From Stackebrandtia nassauensis DSM 44728 (GTDB taxonomy: Bacteria; Actinomycetota; Actinomycetes; Mycobacteriales; Micromonosporaceae): a DNA stretch of 64,000 nt. Both the position numbers and the translations under genes were made by a program. How positions within the stretch are numbered: the first letter of the stretch is position 1; the number at the start of each line of letters is the position of its first letter. Shown here piece by piece: positions 37,877-51,817 of this stretch. The stretch is from assembly GCF_000024545.1 (NCBI RefSeq), contig NC_013947.1, positions 3,286,001-3,350,000 on the forward strand, written 5' to 3'. Under the pieces are notes generated by a model. It was not told the DNA's origin, did no database searches, and saw only the letters and a program-made list of their open reading frames with translations.

Positions 37877-38320
37877 GTGTCGGACAACGCTTTGGCGGGT
37901 TTCCCCGCCCGCCGCAAAGCCCGCAAGCGTGCCGTCGACGTCCTTTACGAGGCCGAGCAGCGTGACGAGCCGATCCGCCGGGTGCTGGAGGACCGTCGCA
38001 AGCTGGCGGTGACCGACCCGCAGATGCCCGGCATCCCGGAGTACACCTTCGAGTTGGTCGACGGTGTCGCGGAGTACCTGGACGAGGTCGACGACGTCAT
38101 CGCGCGGTGCCTGCACTCGGGCTGGTACCTGGACCGCATCGCCGCCGTCGACCGCAACATCCTGCGGGTGGCCGCCTTCGAGCTGCGCTACCGCGAGGAC
38201 GTGGACGCGGCGGTGGCCATCAGTGAGGCCGTCAAGATCGCCGAGGTGCTGTGCGGCGAGGACTCGCCCGCGTTCGTCAACGGCGTGCTGCAGAGTGTCT
38301 CGGAGCTGGAGAAGAAGTAG
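37877..38320 (+). CDS. nusB: Transcription antitermination factor NusB
   Basis: A 147-residue all-helical protein that binds boxA RNA with S10 during rRNA antitermination. Recognisable parts are ARRKARKRAVDVLYEAEQRD at the N-terminus, WYLDRIAAVDRNILRVAAFEL in the middle and AVKIAEVLCGEDSPAFVNGV near the end. It starts with GTG 2 bp after the efp stop, with no own ribosome site, so translation is probably coupled. Length is typical. Confidence 0.96.
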   Translation: MSDNALAGFPARRKARKRAVDVLYEAEQRDEPIRRVLEDRRKLAVTDPQMPGIPEYTFELVDGVAEYLDEVDDVIARCLHSGWYLDRIAAVDRNILRVAAFELRYREDVDAAVAISEAVKIAEVLCGEDSPAFVNGVLQSVSELEKK

Positions 38321-38328
38321 GACCCCTG

Positions 38329-38721
38329 ATGCCCCACGTCAACGGATTCCACCACGTCAGCCTCAGCGTCTCCGACGTGGACGCCAGCCTGGAGTGGTAC
38401 CAGCGGGTACTCGGCTTCGAGGTCCTGGCCCGACGCGGCTCCGACGGCCTGGACAAGGCCATCCTGGCCGACGCCGACCGCACCGTCGCGGTGGTGCTGG
38501 TGGGTCACGGACCGGCCGCGGTGCCCGGCGACTTCGACGAACGCCGCACTGGCATGGACCACCTCGGCTTCGCGGTGACCGACCGCGCGCAGCTGGAGGC
38601 GTGGGCGGCGCGGCTCGACGAGCTGGGCGTGGCCCGCAGCCAGATCAAGGCCGGTTCGACGGGGGAGCTGATCGCGTTTCGCGACCCGGACAACATCGCG
38701 CTGGAGTTCTACACCCGCTAA
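38329..38721 (+). CDS. VOC-superfamily (glyoxalase/bleomycin-resistance-like) protein
   Basis: A 130-residue protein with two beta-alpha-beta-beta-beta modules. The first begins GFHHVSLSVSDVDASLEWYQ with a metal-ligand His; the second begins DHLGFAVTDRAQL and ends AFRDPDNIALEFY with the conserved Glu. These are the metal-binding positions of glyoxalase I and lactoylglutathione-lyase-like enzymes. It lies 8 bp after nusB, so it is probably co-transcribed. The substrate cannot be assigned. Confidence 0.85.
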   Translation: MPHVNGFHHVSLSVSDVDASLEWYQRVLGFEVLARRGSDGLDKAILADADRTVAVVLVGHGPAAVPGDFDERRTGMDHLGFAVTDRAQLEAWAARLDELGVARSQIKAGSTGELIAFRDPDNIALEFYTR

Positions 38722-38779
38722 CGAAAACAGACTCGTCGCCACCACGCCCGAGGGCGCCGGGGCGACGAGTCTCTTTCGT
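38721..38779. terminator. Long hairpin terminator between the VOC gene and bldD
   Basis: AGACTCGTCGCC (38729-38740) pairs perfectly with GGCGACGAGTCT (38761-38772). An outer stem ACGAAA/TTTCGT extends it. The enclosed loop is GC-rich. It separates converging transcripts and probably terminates both. Confidence 0.8.
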
Positions 38780-38830
38780 CCTGCTTCGCGGCAGGTTCGT
38801 GGGGGGAACCACCGCGAGTGTGGGGTCGAG

Positions 38831-39337
38831 TTACTCCGCGTCCTGCTCGGCGAAGAACTTGGCCGGGTCGGCGATCAGCACGCCCAGGTCGCTGAGCTTC
38901 TCGATCAGGTCCGAGGGAGTGGTGTCGTAGATGATGGCCAGCGCGGTCAGGTCGTCGGCGCGAATGGACAGGATGCGTCCATTGTAGTCGCCGCGACGCT
39001 GCTGAATGCCACGCGCGTAGCGTGCCACGTGGGCCAGGTCGGGAGAACTGTGGTCGTACAGGGCTGCCAGGTCGAGCGTCAGCTTGCTGCCGGGCTCGAT
39101 GGGCAGTGGTGCACCGTCGGGAAGCAGCTCGGCGACGGGAACACGGTAGAACGTCGCCAGTTCCGACAGCCGCGCGACGGTGATCGCACGATCGCCGCGC
39201 TCGTAGGAGCCGATGACGACGGCCTTCCATTTCCCGCCGGACTTGTCCTCCACGCCCTGCAGGGACAGCCCCTGCTGGATGCGGATGTCGCGTAGGCGGT
39301 TGCCGAGGAATTTCGCGTACTCGGGTGTTGAAGCCAT
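38831..39337 (-). CDS. bldD: Developmental regulator BldD (c-di-GMP-responsive)
   Basis: A 168-residue XRE-type regulator closely resembling Streptomyces BldD, which represses sporulation genes when dimerised by tetrameric cyclic di-GMP. The N-terminal helix-turn-helix contains RDIRIQQGLSLQGVEDKS and KAVVIGSYERGDRAITVARL. The C-terminal c-di-GMP signature is RGDYNGRILSIRADD (Arg115, Asp117, Arg126, Asp129), matching the known RGD-X8-RxxD pattern. ATG at 39337 is chosen, with GGAG 7 bases upstream. It sits between nusB and the pyr operon as in Streptomyces. This suggests the organism forms aerial hyphae or spores under c-di-GMP control. Confidence 0.95.
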   Translation of the reverse strand: MASTPEYAKFLGNRLRDIRIQQGLSLQGVEDKSGGKWKAVVIGSYERGDRAITVARLSELATFYRVPVAELLPDGAPLPIEPGSKLTLDLAALYDHSSPDLAHVARYARGIQQRRGDYNGRILSIRADDLTALAIIYDTTPSDLIEKLSDLGVLIADPAKFFAEQDAE

Positions 39338-39572
39338 TCGATGCACTCCATGTGTGAAGGGGGGTGTTGGGTAACCGATTTCCAGCTACGCTGCGTGACT
39401 CTAGGCGATGCCAAAACCCGATGCAAGTGGGGGTCCTCTCAAATTTAACTATGAGTGATCGACATATCCGGCATTTTTGGGCAAATTGGGCGCATTTTCC
39501 TTACTCTGAGTTGATCTCGCGTCGGGGTGCTCGGCGCGGCGAGGTACGATGATCGACGGCCATTCTTTAACG

Positions 39573-39596
39573 GACCGTCCAGTGAGGCGGGAAAGG
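39573..39596 (+). promoter_or_regulatory. Probable PyrR-binding loop in the pyr operon leader
   Basis: CCAGTGAGG (39579-39587), flanked by short CCG/CGG arms, matches the conserved loop bound by PyrR in pyr mRNA leaders. It lies immediately before the AGGAGAGG ribosome site of pyrR, so PyrR-UMP binding could block translation initiation, as described for mycobacteria. The match is by eye. Confidence 0.6.
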
Positions 39597-39606
39597 AGAG
39601 GTCGAC

Positions 39607-40167
39607 GTGGCTCAGCGTGCCCGCGATCCCGGTAAACGACCCCTTTTGTCCAGTGCGGACATCGCACGCATCATCGATCGCATCGCCCACCAGATCCTCG
39701 AGAAGACCGGTGGCGACGACAACACGGTCCTGTTGGGAATCCCCACGCGCGGCGTTCCGCTGGCGCGCCGACTGGCCGAACGCATCAAGACCTTCGAGGG
39801 CCTCGACGTCCCGCACGGCAGCCTCGACGTCACCCTCTACCGCGACGACCTGCGGATGCGCGGTGCCCGGGCGCTCGGCCCCACCGACATCCCCGCCTCG
39901 GGCGTCGACGACAAACGCGTCATCCTCGTCGACGACGTCCTGTACTCCGGCCGCACCGTGCGTGCCGCCCTCAACGGCCTGTACGACCTGGGCCGTCCCG
40001 CCTGGGTGCAGCTGGCCGTCCTGGTCGACAGGGGACACCGGCGGCTGCCGATCCGCGCCGACTACGTCGGCAAGAACCTGCCCACCGCGATCGCCGACTC
40101 GGTGTCGGTGCTGGTATCCGAAATGGACGGCGAGGACGCCGTGTACGTCGACAGGGAGGAACAGTGA
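39607..40167 (+). CDS. pyrR: Bifunctional pyr operon regulator / uracil phosphoribosyltransferase
   Basis: A 186-residue PRTase-fold protein. The PRPP motif is [37 protein letters not shown] and the basic RNA-contact region around [15 protein letters not shown] fit PyrR. It binds pyr mRNA when UMP is high and has weak uracil phosphoribosyltransferase activity. It starts with GTG after AGGAGAGG and overlaps pyrB by 4 bp. As the first gene of the pyrimidine operon it controls its own transcript. Confidence 0.95.
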   Translation: MAQRARDPGKRPLLSSADIARIIDRIAHQILEKTGGDDNTVLLGIPTRGVPLARRLAERIKTFEGLDVPHGSLDVTLYRDDLRMRGARALGPTDIPASGVDDKRVILVDDVLYSGRTVRAALNGLYDLGRPAWVQLAVLVDRGHRRLPIRADYVGKNLPTAIADSVSVLVSEMDGEDAVYVDREEQ

Positions 40168-41093
40168 TCGAGCATCTGTTGTCCGCCGCCGATCTCGATC
40201 TGGAGTCGGCGACACTCATCCTGGACACCGCGAAGGAGATGGACGCGGCCATGAGCGGCCGCGAGGTCCGCAAACTGCCCACCCTGCGCGGCCGCACCGT
40301 GGTCAACCTGTTCTTCGAGGACTCCACCCGCACCCGGGTCTCCTTCGAGGCCGCCGCCAAACGGCTGTCGGCCGACGTGGTGACGTTCTCGGCCAAGGGA
40401 TCCAGCGTCTCCAAGGGCGAGAGCCTCAAGGACACCGCGCTGACCCTGCAGGCCATGGGCGCCGACGCCGTCGTGGTGCGGCACAGCGCCGCCGGGGCCG
40501 CCAACCGGCTGACCGGGTGGCTTGACGGCAGCGTCGTCAACGCCGGCGACGGCACCCACGAACACCCCACCCAGGCCCTGCTGGACGCCTACACGATCCG
40601 GCAGCGGCTGGGCCGCCTGGAAGGACTGCGGGTCGCCGTGGTCGGCGACATCCTGCACAGCCGGGTCGCCCGCTCCAACGTCGCGCTGCTCAACACCTTC
40701 GGCGCCAAGGTCACCCTGGTCGCGCCGCCCACCCTGGTGCCGGTCGGCGTCGGTTCGTGGCCGGTGGAGGTCGCCTACGACTTCGACGCGGTGCTGCCGC
40801 ACACCGACGTGGTCATGATGCTGCGGGTGCAGGCCGAACGCATGAACGCGTCCTTCTTCCCCTCGGCGCGCGAATACTCGCGCCGCTACGGCCTGGACGG
40901 CGCGCGACTGGCGCGGCTGCCCGACGAGGCCATCGTGATGCACCCCGGCCCCATGAACCGGGGCATGGAGATAGCCGCCTCGGTGGCCGACTCACCCCGG
41001 TCGGTCATCGTCGACCAGGTCGCCAACGGCGTTCTGGTCCGGATGGCGGTGCTTTACCTACTACTGTCAGGACACAAGGGAGGAGCGGCATGA
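40164..41093 (+). CDS. pyrB: Aspartate carbamoyltransferase catalytic chain
   Basis: A 309-residue enzyme joining carbamoyl phosphate and aspartate, the committed pyrimidine step. The carbamoyl-phosphate site is [13 protein letters not shown], and [17 protein letters not shown] is the other signature. No regulatory PyrI gene accompanies it, as usual in actinobacteria. GTG at 40164 overlaps the pyrR stop; its own stop overlaps the pyrC ATG. Length and motifs are normal. Confidence 0.97.
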   Translation: MIEHLLSAADLDLESATLILDTAKEMDAAMSGREVRKLPTLRGRTVVNLFFEDSTRTRVSFEAAAKRLSADVVTFSAKGSSVSKGESLKDTALTLQAMGADAVVVRHSAAGAANRLTGWLDGSVVNAGDGTHEHPTQALLDAYTIRQRLGRLEGLRVAVVGDILHSRVARSNVALLNTFGAKVTLVAPPTLVPVGVGSWPVEVAYDFDAVLPHTDVVMMLRVQAERMNASFFPSAREYSRRYGLDGARLARLPDEAIVMHPGPMNRGMEIAASVADSPRSVIVDQVANGVLVRMAVLYLLLSGHKGGAA

Positions 41094-42384
41094 ACCGGTG
41101 GCTGATCACGGGAGCGACGCTGCCGGACGGCACTCGCGCGGACATACTCATCGACGACGGGCGCGTCAGCCAGGTCGGGGCCGTCGGCTCCGCGACTGAG
41201 GCGACCATCGTGGACGCCGACGGGCTGGTGGCGCTGCCGGGCCTGGTCGACCTGCACACCCACCTGCGCGAACCCGGCCGCGAGGACGCCGAGACCGTCG
41301 CCTCCGGTTCCCGGGCCGCCGCCCGCGGCGGCTACACCGCGGTGTGCGCGATGGCCAACACCGACCCGGTGGCCGACACCGCCGGAGTCGTCGAACAGGT
41401 CCACAGCCTCGGCCGCACCGCCGGTTACGTCGAGGTGCAGCCCATCGGCGCCGTCACCGTCGGCCTTGCCGGACAGCGGCTGGCCGAACTGGGCGCCATG
41501 GCCACCTCGGCGGCCAAGGTGCGCATCTTCTCCGACGACGGCCACTGCGTGTCCGACCCCCGGCTGATGCGCCGGGCCCTGGAATACGTCAAGGCCTTCG
41601 ACGGCGTCATCGCCCAGCACGCCCAGGACCCGCAGCTGACCATCGACGCCCAGATGCACGAGGGCGAGGTCTCGGCGCGACTGGGCCTGGCCGGATGGCC
41701 CGCGGTCGCCGAGGAGGCCGTCATCGCCCGCGACGCCCTGCTGGCCGGACACGTCGGCTCCCGGCTGCACGTGTGCCACGTGTCCACGGCCGGAAGCGTG
41801 GAGATCCTGCGCTGGGCCAAGTCCAAGGGCTGGCGGGTCACCGCCGAGGTCTGCCCGCACCACCTGCTGCTCACCGACGAACTGGCCGCCACCTACGACC
41901 CGGTGTACAAGGTCAACCCGCCGCTGCGCACCGAGGCCGACGTGCTGGCGCTGCGCGCGGGCCTGGCCGACGGGACCATCGACGTGGTCGCCACCGACCA
42001 CGCGCCCCACACCGTGGAGGACAAGGAATGCGAGTGGGCCGCGGCCAAACCGGGCATGCTGGGACTTGAGACCGCACTGCCCATCGTCATCAAGACCATG
42101 CACGAGACCGGAAGCCTCGACTGGAACGCCGTCGCCGAACGGTGCAGCCGCACCCCGGCGCGCATCGCGGGCCTGGCCGACCACGGCAACGACCCGGCGC
42201 CGGGCGTGCCCGCCAACCTCACCCTCGTCGACCCGGCCGCGCGCTGGACCGTCGAACCCGGCGAGCTGACCGGCCCCAGCCGCAACACCCCCTACAAGGG
42301 ACTCGAACTGCCCGGCCGCGTCATCGCGACCTTCTTCAACGGACGGCCCACCGTCCTCGACGGCAAACTCCAGGAGGCGACACC

Positions 42385-42388
<4 letters not shown>
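41090..42388 (+). CDS. pyrC: Dihydroorotase
   Basis: A 432-residue class I (long) zinc dihydroorotase. The metal HxH is in [19 protein letters not shown]; further ligands lie in [17 protein letters not shown] and VATDHAPHT. It cyclises carbamoyl aspartate to dihydroorotate. Overlaps pyrB by 4 bp and carA by 4 bp. In Streptomyces a small membrane-protein gene lies between pyrC and carA; here the two overlap directly. Confidence 0.97.
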
Positions 42389-46933
<4,545 letters not shown>

Positions 46934-46935
46934 GG

Positions 46936-48021
46936 ATGCTGTACAAACACCTGGTCCGCCCGATCCTGTACCGGATGGGACGTGGCGACCCCGAGGTCGC
47001 CCACGAGAAGACCCTCGGGATGCTGACGGGCGCCAAGCCGTGGATGCTGTCCGCGCTGGAGAAGGTCAACAAGGTGTCCGACCCGCGCCGGGTCTTCGGC
47101 ATCGACTTCCCCAACGCGGTGGGCCTGGCCGCGGGCATGGACAAGAACGGCGTCGCGGTGGCGGCCTGGCCCGCGCTGGGTTTCGGTTTCGTGGAGCTGG
47201 GCACCGTCACCTGGTACGGCCAGCCGGGCAACCCCCGGCCCCGGCTGTACCGGCTGCCCGACTCGCAGGCCCTCATCAACCGGATGGGCTTCAACAACGA
47301 GGGCGCCCAGGCCCTGGCCGCCCGGCTGGGACAGCCACCCCGGCCGGCGGTGCCGGTGGGCATCAGCCTCGGCAAGTCGGCCACCACGTCGCTGGAGCAC
47401 GCGGTCGACGACTACGTCGCGTCCTTCCACGCCCTGTACCGCTACGGCGACTATTTCGCCGTCAACGTCTCCTCGCCCAATACCCCGGGCCTGCGCACCC
47501 TTCAGGACGCGGAGCAGCTGTCGCGCATCCTCAGGGCCCTTTACGAGGAGGGTGCGCGGTTGTCGGGCGGTGCCCGTCCCAAGCCGATCCTGGTGAAGCT
47601 GGCCCCCGACCTGACGGAACCGGCGATCTTCCAGGCGCTGGAGGTGTGCATGACCCACGGCGTCTCGGGTGTCATCGCCGCCAACACCACCCTGGGCCGC
47701 GACAAGGTCGCCAAGACCGACACCGACCGGGCCGCGCAGCCAGGTGGCCTGTCGGGCGCGCCCCTGCGCGACATCACCCGCTCCATCGTGTCGTTCATTC
47801 ACCGGGAAACCGCCGGACGACTGCCGATCATCGGCGTCGGCGGCATCACCTCGGCCGATGACGCGGTGCGGTTGGTCGACGCCGGTGCCAGTCTTGTGCA
47901 GCTGTACACGGGTCTGGTCTACTCGGGCCCGGCTCTGGTACGCAAATCCGCGCGCGCGATCCGCAAGGCCCCGCCCGCGCGTCCCCCCATCCGACCTCAA
48001 GGAGGAGCCCGACGTGGGTGA
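46936..48021 (+). CDS. pyrD: Dihydroorotate dehydrogenase (quinone), class 2
   Basis: A 361-residue FMN enzyme oxidising dihydroorotate with membrane quinone. Class 2 features: the N-terminal membrane-associating helix pair ([20 protein letters not shown]), [25 protein letters not shown] with the catalytic Ser, and [13 protein letters not shown] with [13 protein letters not shown]. It lies 2 bp after carB. The C-terminus is extended and basic ([18 protein letters not shown]) and overlaps pyrF by 8 bp. Confidence 0.96.
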   Translation: MLYKHLVRPILYRMGRGDPEVAHEKTLGMLTGAKPWMLSALEKVNKVSDPRRVFGIDFPNAVGLAAGMDKNGVAVAAWPALGFGFVELGTVTWYGQPGNPRPRLYRLPDSQALINRMGFNNEGAQALAARLGQPPRPAVPVGISLGKSATTSLEHAVDDYVASFHALYRYGDYFAVNVSSPNTPGLRTLQDAEQLSRILRALYEEGARLSGGARPKPILVKLAPDLTEPAIFQALEVCMTHGVSGVIAANTTLGRDKVAKTDTDRAAQPGGLSGAPLRDITRSIVSFIHRETAGRLPIIGVGGITSADDAVRLVDAGASLVQLYTGLVYSGPALVRKSARAIRKAPPARPPIRPQGGARRG

Positions 48022-48925
48022 CCTGACCTTCGGTGCCCGAACCGCCAAGGCGCTGACCAAACGCGGCCCGCTGTGCGTGGGCATCGATCCGCACTCGCAA
48101 CTGTTGCGCACCTGGGGCCTGGACGACGACGTCAAGGGCGCGGAGCGGTTCTGCATGACGATCGTGGACGCGCTGGCCGGGGAGGTGGCGTTCATCAAGC
48201 CGCAGTCGGCCTTCTTCGAGCGCTTCGGCTCCGCCGGAATCGGCCTTCTTGAACGAGTTATATCGGAATCGAGGCATGCCGGAGCCCAGATCCTCCTCGA
48301 CGTCAAACGCGGCGACATCGGCAGCACCATGCAGGCCTACGCCCAGGCGTACCTGGACCCGGCCTCGCCGCTGGCCGTCGACGCCGTGACCGCCAGTCCC
48401 TATCTGGGGGTGGGTTCGCTACAGCCGATGTTCGACCTGGCCTCGGCGCACCGGCGCGGCGTGTTCGTCTTGGCGCTGACGTCCAACGCCGAGGGCGGGC
48501 AAGTACAGAAGGCGGTGCGCAAGGACGGCCGCACCGTGGCGCAGTCGGTCATCGACGAGGTCGCCGCGGCCAACGCCGACGCCGAACCCATGGGTTCGCT
48601 GGGCGTGGTCGTGGGCGCAACTATTTCGGCCTGCCGCGGCGACGACGCGGCCCGCAGTCGCCAGATGACACACGGCATCACCCACACCGCCCGCTCCGGC
48701 GAGTCCGCGCACGACCTGGACGCCCTCAACGGCCCGATCCTGGTGCCGGGCATGGGAACCCAGGGCGGCAAGCCCGCCGACCTGCGTCGGGTGCTGGGCA
48801 GGGCCGCTACCTGGGCAATCCCCTCGTACTCCCGCGACATCGCCCGTCACGGACCGTCGGCCGGCGGGCTGCGGCAGGCGGCGAAACAGGCCATGGAGGC
48901 GTGCGCCGAGGCCGTTGGCCGCTAG
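48014..48925 (+). CDS. pyrF: Orotidine-5'-phosphate decarboxylase, type 2
   Basis: A 303-residue enzyme making UMP from OMP. The active-site motif is [19 protein letters not shown], with the catalytic Lys-Asp pair. Length and the segments [12 protein letters not shown] and [15 protein letters not shown] identify the long mycobacterial/actinobacterial type rather than the E. coli type. GTG at 48014 has AAGGAGGAG upstream. It is the last gene of the pyr operon. Orotate phosphoribosyltransferase (pyrE) is not in this window. Confidence 0.96.
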   Translation: MGDLTFGARTAKALTKRGPLCVGIDPHSQLLRTWGLDDDVKGAERFCMTIVDALAGEVAFIKPQSAFFERFGSAGIGLLERVISESRHAGAQILLDVKRGDIGSTMQAYAQAYLDPASPLAVDAVTASPYLGVGSLQPMFDLASAHRRGVFVLALTSNAEGGQVQKAVRKDGRTVAQSVIDEVAAANADAEPMGSLGVVVGATISACRGDDAARSRQMTHGITHTARSGESAHDLDALNGPILVPGMGTQGGKPADLRRVLGRAATWAIPSYSRDIARHGPSAGGLRQAAKQAMEACAEAVGR

Positions 48926-49012
48926 GTGTCGGGGTCAGGGGCCGGGTACCGCGACGGCGCATTAGGAGTACCCCGCGTGGTGGCGCGATTGGACGTGTGG
49001 TTACGTTTCCCG

Positions 49013-49034
49013 CGCTGGGTTAAAAAACCCAGCG
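49013..49034. terminator. Perfect hairpin between pyrF and the sIHF gene
   Basis: CGCTGGGTT (49013-49021), loop AAAA and AACCCAGCG (49026-49034) form a 9-bp perfect stem. It lies 88 bp after the pyrF stop and 72 bp before the sIHF start. It probably ends the pyr transcript, although no T-run follows; a role in the sIHF leader is the alternative. Confidence 0.6.
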
Positions 49035-49106
49035 TGCGAGAGGGGCCGGGTTCCTCGGGCCCTCTGCAAAGTCCTTAATAGACCAAGCCACACCCTAGGA
49101 GACCCC

Positions 49107-49430
49107 GTGCCGCTCCCGTCTCTTACGCCAGAGCAGCGCGCTGCCGCCCTCGAGAAGGCCGCCGCAGCACGTAAGGCCCGCGCTGAGCTGAAAGAGAAGC
49201 TCAAGACCGGTGAGTTGTCGCTTGCCGACGTCCTCGCCGCGGCGTCCAAGGACGACATCGCCGGAAAAATGAAGGTGTCGGCCGTGCTGAAGGCCCTTCC
49301 GGGTATCGGCGACAAGCGCACCGTTCAGATCATGGAGAAGCTGAAGATCGCCGACAGCCGCCGCCTGCGGGGGCTTGGCGAACATCAGCGTCAGGCTCTT
49401 CTGGCCGAGTTCTCCGGCGACGACGACTAG
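49107..49430 (+). CDS. ihf: Actinobacterial integration host factor (sIHF/mIHF)
   Basis: A 107-residue nucleoid protein unrelated to E. coli IHF. A long N-terminal helix (LTPEQRAAALEKAAAARKAR) precedes a helix-two turns-helix DNA-binding module (VLKALPGIGDKRTVQIMEKL). This matches the actinobacterial protein needed for chromosome organisation and sporulation in Streptomyces and essential in mycobacteria. It starts with GTG and lies just upstream of gmk, as in Streptomyces. Confidence 0.95.
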   Translation: MPLPSLTPEQRAAALEKAAAARKARAELKEKLKTGELSLADVLAAASKDDIAGKMKVSAVLKALPGIGDKRTVQIMEKLKIADSRRLRGLGEHQRQALLAEFSGDDD

Positions 49431-49450
49431 CCGTCCGGTAGAAAAAACAC

Positions 49451-50080
49451 GTGAGCTTTGACGACCACCGCCCCGTGGCGGCGCGCTTGACGGTTCTTTC
49501 GGGTCCGTCCGGCGTCGGCAAAGGCAGCGTGAAGGCGCTCATCCGAGAGCGATACCCCTGGGTATGGTTCTCGGTGAGCGCCACCACGCGCGCGCCGCGG
49601 CCAGACGAGATTCCCGGGTTTCACTACCACTACTACGATCGCGCGCATTTCGAGAAGCTTGCCGCTGACGGCATGTTCCTGGAGTGGGCGCAGTACGCCA
49701 ACAACCTGTACGGCACGCCCCGCGGGCCGATCGAGGAGCGTCTGGACGCCGGTCTTCCGGCGGTCACGGAGGCCGATCTGCAGGGAGCGCGTCAGATTCG
49801 GCAGGCCATGCCGCAGGCACGGCTGGTGTTTCTGGCGCCACCGTCGTGGGACGAGTTGGTGCGGCGGCTGACCGGCCGTGGCACCGAGGACGCCGAGACG
49901 ATCAAGCGACGGCTGGCCCTGGCCGAGGCGGAGTTGTCGGCGGAGTCGGAGTTCGACTACACGATCACCAATTACTCCGTCGAACAGGCCACCGAGGAGC
50001 TGGTAGGCTTGCTCGGTTCACCGACGCAGCCGACCGAGGCGTGTCCGGTGGGCAAGACCTTAGCTGCCACACATTTCTAG
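49451..50080 (+). CDS. gmk: Guanylate kinase
   Basis: A 209-residue kinase phosphorylating GMP to GDP. The P-loop is [12 protein letters not shown], and [20 protein letters not shown] with its downstream Tyr/Glu residues forms the GMP-binding region. A lid segment with Arg follows in [19 protein letters not shown] at 49451 lies 20 bp after ihf. The C-terminal tail ([19 protein letters not shown]) is longer than usual and of no known role. Confidence 0.95.
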   Translation: MSFDDHRPVAARLTVLSGPSGVGKGSVKALIRERYPWVWFSVSATTRAPRPDEIPGFHYHYYDRAHFEKLAADGMFLEWAQYANNLYGTPRGPIEERLDAGLPAVTEADLQGARQIRQAMPQARLVFLAPPSWDELVRRLTGRGTEDAETIKRRLALAEAELSAESEFDYTITNYSVEQATEELVGLLGSPTQPTEACPVGKTLAATHF

Positions 50081-50118
50081 AACCACCCACACGGACAACA
50101 ACGGAGAGCTGAACTCGC

Positions 50119-50439
50119 GTGTCTGGAACCGTCGCTGACCCGACCGGAATCACCAAACCTCCGATCGACGACCTGCTCGAGAAGACTCACTCCAAGTACC
50201 AGCTGGTCATCTACGGCGCCAAGCGTGCCCGTCAGATCAACGCCTACTACAGCCAGCTCGGTGAGGGCCTGCTGGAGTACGTGGGACCGCTGGTGGAGAC
50301 CACGCCGCAGGAGAAGTCGCTGTCGATCGCGCTGCGCGAGATCGACCAGGACCTGCTGATCACCGAGGCGCTTCCGGACGTCGAGGACACCCCCAAGGGC
50401 CCCTCGGGTGTCCCGGCGGTCGAGACCGACATCATCTGA
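50119..50439 (+). CDS. rpoZ: RNA polymerase omega subunit
   Basis: A 106-residue omega subunit. The conserved core is [20 protein letters not shown] and [14 protein letters not shown], which wraps the beta-prime C-terminus. Its position after gmk and before coaBC is the near-universal bacterial order. It starts with GTG after GGAGAG. The C-terminus ([18 protein letters not shown]) is an acidic, probably flexible tail. Confidence 0.95.
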   Translation: MSGTVADPTGITKPPIDDLLEKTHSKYQLVIYGAKRARQINAYYSQLGEGLLEYVGPLVETTPQEKSLSIALREIDQDLLITEALPDVEDTPKGPSGVPAVETDII

Positions 50440-50451
50440 GAGCGATGACCC

Positions 50452-51672
50452 GTGTGTGCTGACGCCCCGGTTCGCCCCGAGGTGATCCTCGGCGTCAGCG
50501 GCGGTATCGCCGCCTACAAGGCCTGCGAGCTGCTGCGTCTTTTCACCGAGTCCGGTCACGCCGTGACCGTCATTCCCACCGAGGCCGCGTTGCGGTTCGT
50601 GGGTGAACCCACCTGGGCCGCCCTGTCGGGGCGGCCGGTGGCCACCGGTGTCTTCGACGACGCCCATGATGTCCCGCACGTCCAGCTGGGTCGTAAGGCC
50701 GAGCTGGTGGTGGTGGCTCCGGCGACCGCCGATGTGATGGCGCGGGCGGTTTCTGGCCGTGCCGATGATCTGTTGACCGCGACATTGCTGACGGCGCGGT
50801 GTCCGGTGTTGTTCGCCCCGGCGATGCACACCGAGATGTGGGAGCATCCGGCCACGGTGGACAATGTGGCGACGTTGCGGCGTCGTGGCGCCATCGTCGC
50901 CGAACCGGCTTCGGGTCGTCTGACCGGTGCCGACACCGGCAAGGGCCGGCTGCCGGATCCGGCGGAGATCTTCGCGTTCGCGCGGCATCTGCTGGCGGGG
51001 GCGAGCGTGGGGGAGAACCTGCGCGGTCGCCACATCCTGGTCACGGCGGGCGGTACCCGCGAGGCCATCGACCCGGTGCGTTATCTGGCGAATCGTTCCA
51101 GCGGCAAGCAGGGTTTCGCACTGGCGCGGGCCGCGGCGGCCCGGGGTGCGAAGGTCACGATCGTGGCCGCGAACGTGTCGCTTCCGGTGCCGTTGGGGGC
51201 CGAGGTGATCACGGTGGAGTCGGCGGCGCAGTTGCGCTCGGCCACGGTGGAGGCCGCGGCGGGTGCCGACGCGGTGATCATGGCCGCGGCTCCGGCCGAT
51301 TTCCGGCCCGCGTCCTATTCGGACGCGAAGATCAAGAAGGACGCCGAGACCACGACCTGGAGTCTGGACCTGGAGACCACGGTGGACATCGCCGCCGAGT
51401 TGGGTCGGGCGAAGCGGCCGGGGCAGGTGCTGGTGACCTTCGCGGCCGAGACGCACGACGCGGTGGCGCACGCGAAGGCGAAACTGGCCGCCAAGAACGC
51501 CGATCTGATGGTCCTCAACGACGTGTCCGGTGGCAAGGCCTTCGGTCGCGACGACAACGCGGTGACGTTGTTGTGGCCGGACGGGACCTCGCGTGAGGTG
51601 GCGTTGTCCAGCAAGGACGCGATCGCCGGTGCGGTCGTGGACGCCGTGGCCGCGGAGCTTCGTCCACTGTAG
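50452..51672 (+). CDS. coaBC: Bifunctional phosphopantothenoylcysteine decarboxylase / synthetase
   Basis: A 406-residue coenzyme A biosynthesis enzyme. The N-terminal FMN-dependent CoaC half carries VILGVSGGIAAYKACELLR, the catalytic His in DVPHVQLGR and PAMHTEMW. The C-terminal CoaB synthetase half begins ILVTAGGTREAIDPVRYLAN and has DAKIKKD. The order is typical for Dfp. GTG at 50452 follows rpoZ by 12 bp. No terminator is obvious after it; the protease promoter lies just downstream. Confidence 0.95.
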   Translation: MCADAPVRPEVILGVSGGIAAYKACELLRLFTESGHAVTVIPTEAALRFVGEPTWAALSGRPVATGVFDDAHDVPHVQLGRKAELVVVAPATADVMARAVSGRADDLLTATLLTARCPVLFAPAMHTEMWEHPATVDNVATLRRRGAIVAEPASGRLTGADTGKGRLPDPAEIFAFARHLLAGASVGENLRGRHILVTAGGTREAIDPVRYLANRSSGKQGFALARAAAARGAKVTIVAANVSLPVPLGAEVITVESAAQLRSATVEAAAGADAVIMAAAPADFRPASYSDAKIKKDAETTTWSLDLETTVDIAAELGRAKRPGQVLVTFAAETHDAVAHAKAKLAAKNADLMVLNDVSGGKAFGRDDNAVTLLWPDGTSREVALSSKDAIAGAVVDAVAAELRPL

Positions 51673-51732
51673 TTTTTCTCCGGTTTGTCAAGGGGCATCC
51701 GGATTCTTTCAGTCCGACTGCGATTAGCAGTA

Positions 51733-51795
51733 TTTACCTTTTCGGATTGCCTACGTAGGATCCCAGTCATACAGATATCGACCCATGTCTGTATG
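51733..51795 (+). promoter_or_regulatory. Promoter and 5'-UTR inverted repeat of the secreted protease gene
   Basis: TTTACC (51733-51738), a 17-bp spacer and TAGGAT (51756-51761) form a promoter. At the expected start, CATACAGA (51768-51775) and TCTGTATG (51788-51795) are a perfect 8-bp inverted repeat with 12 bp between. It ends about eight bases before the GAGAGGA ribosome site, so it could act as an operator or as an mRNA hairpin near the ribosome site. Confidence 0.6.
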
Positions 51796-51817
51796 TCGAT
51801 TCAGAGAGGATCCTTCC

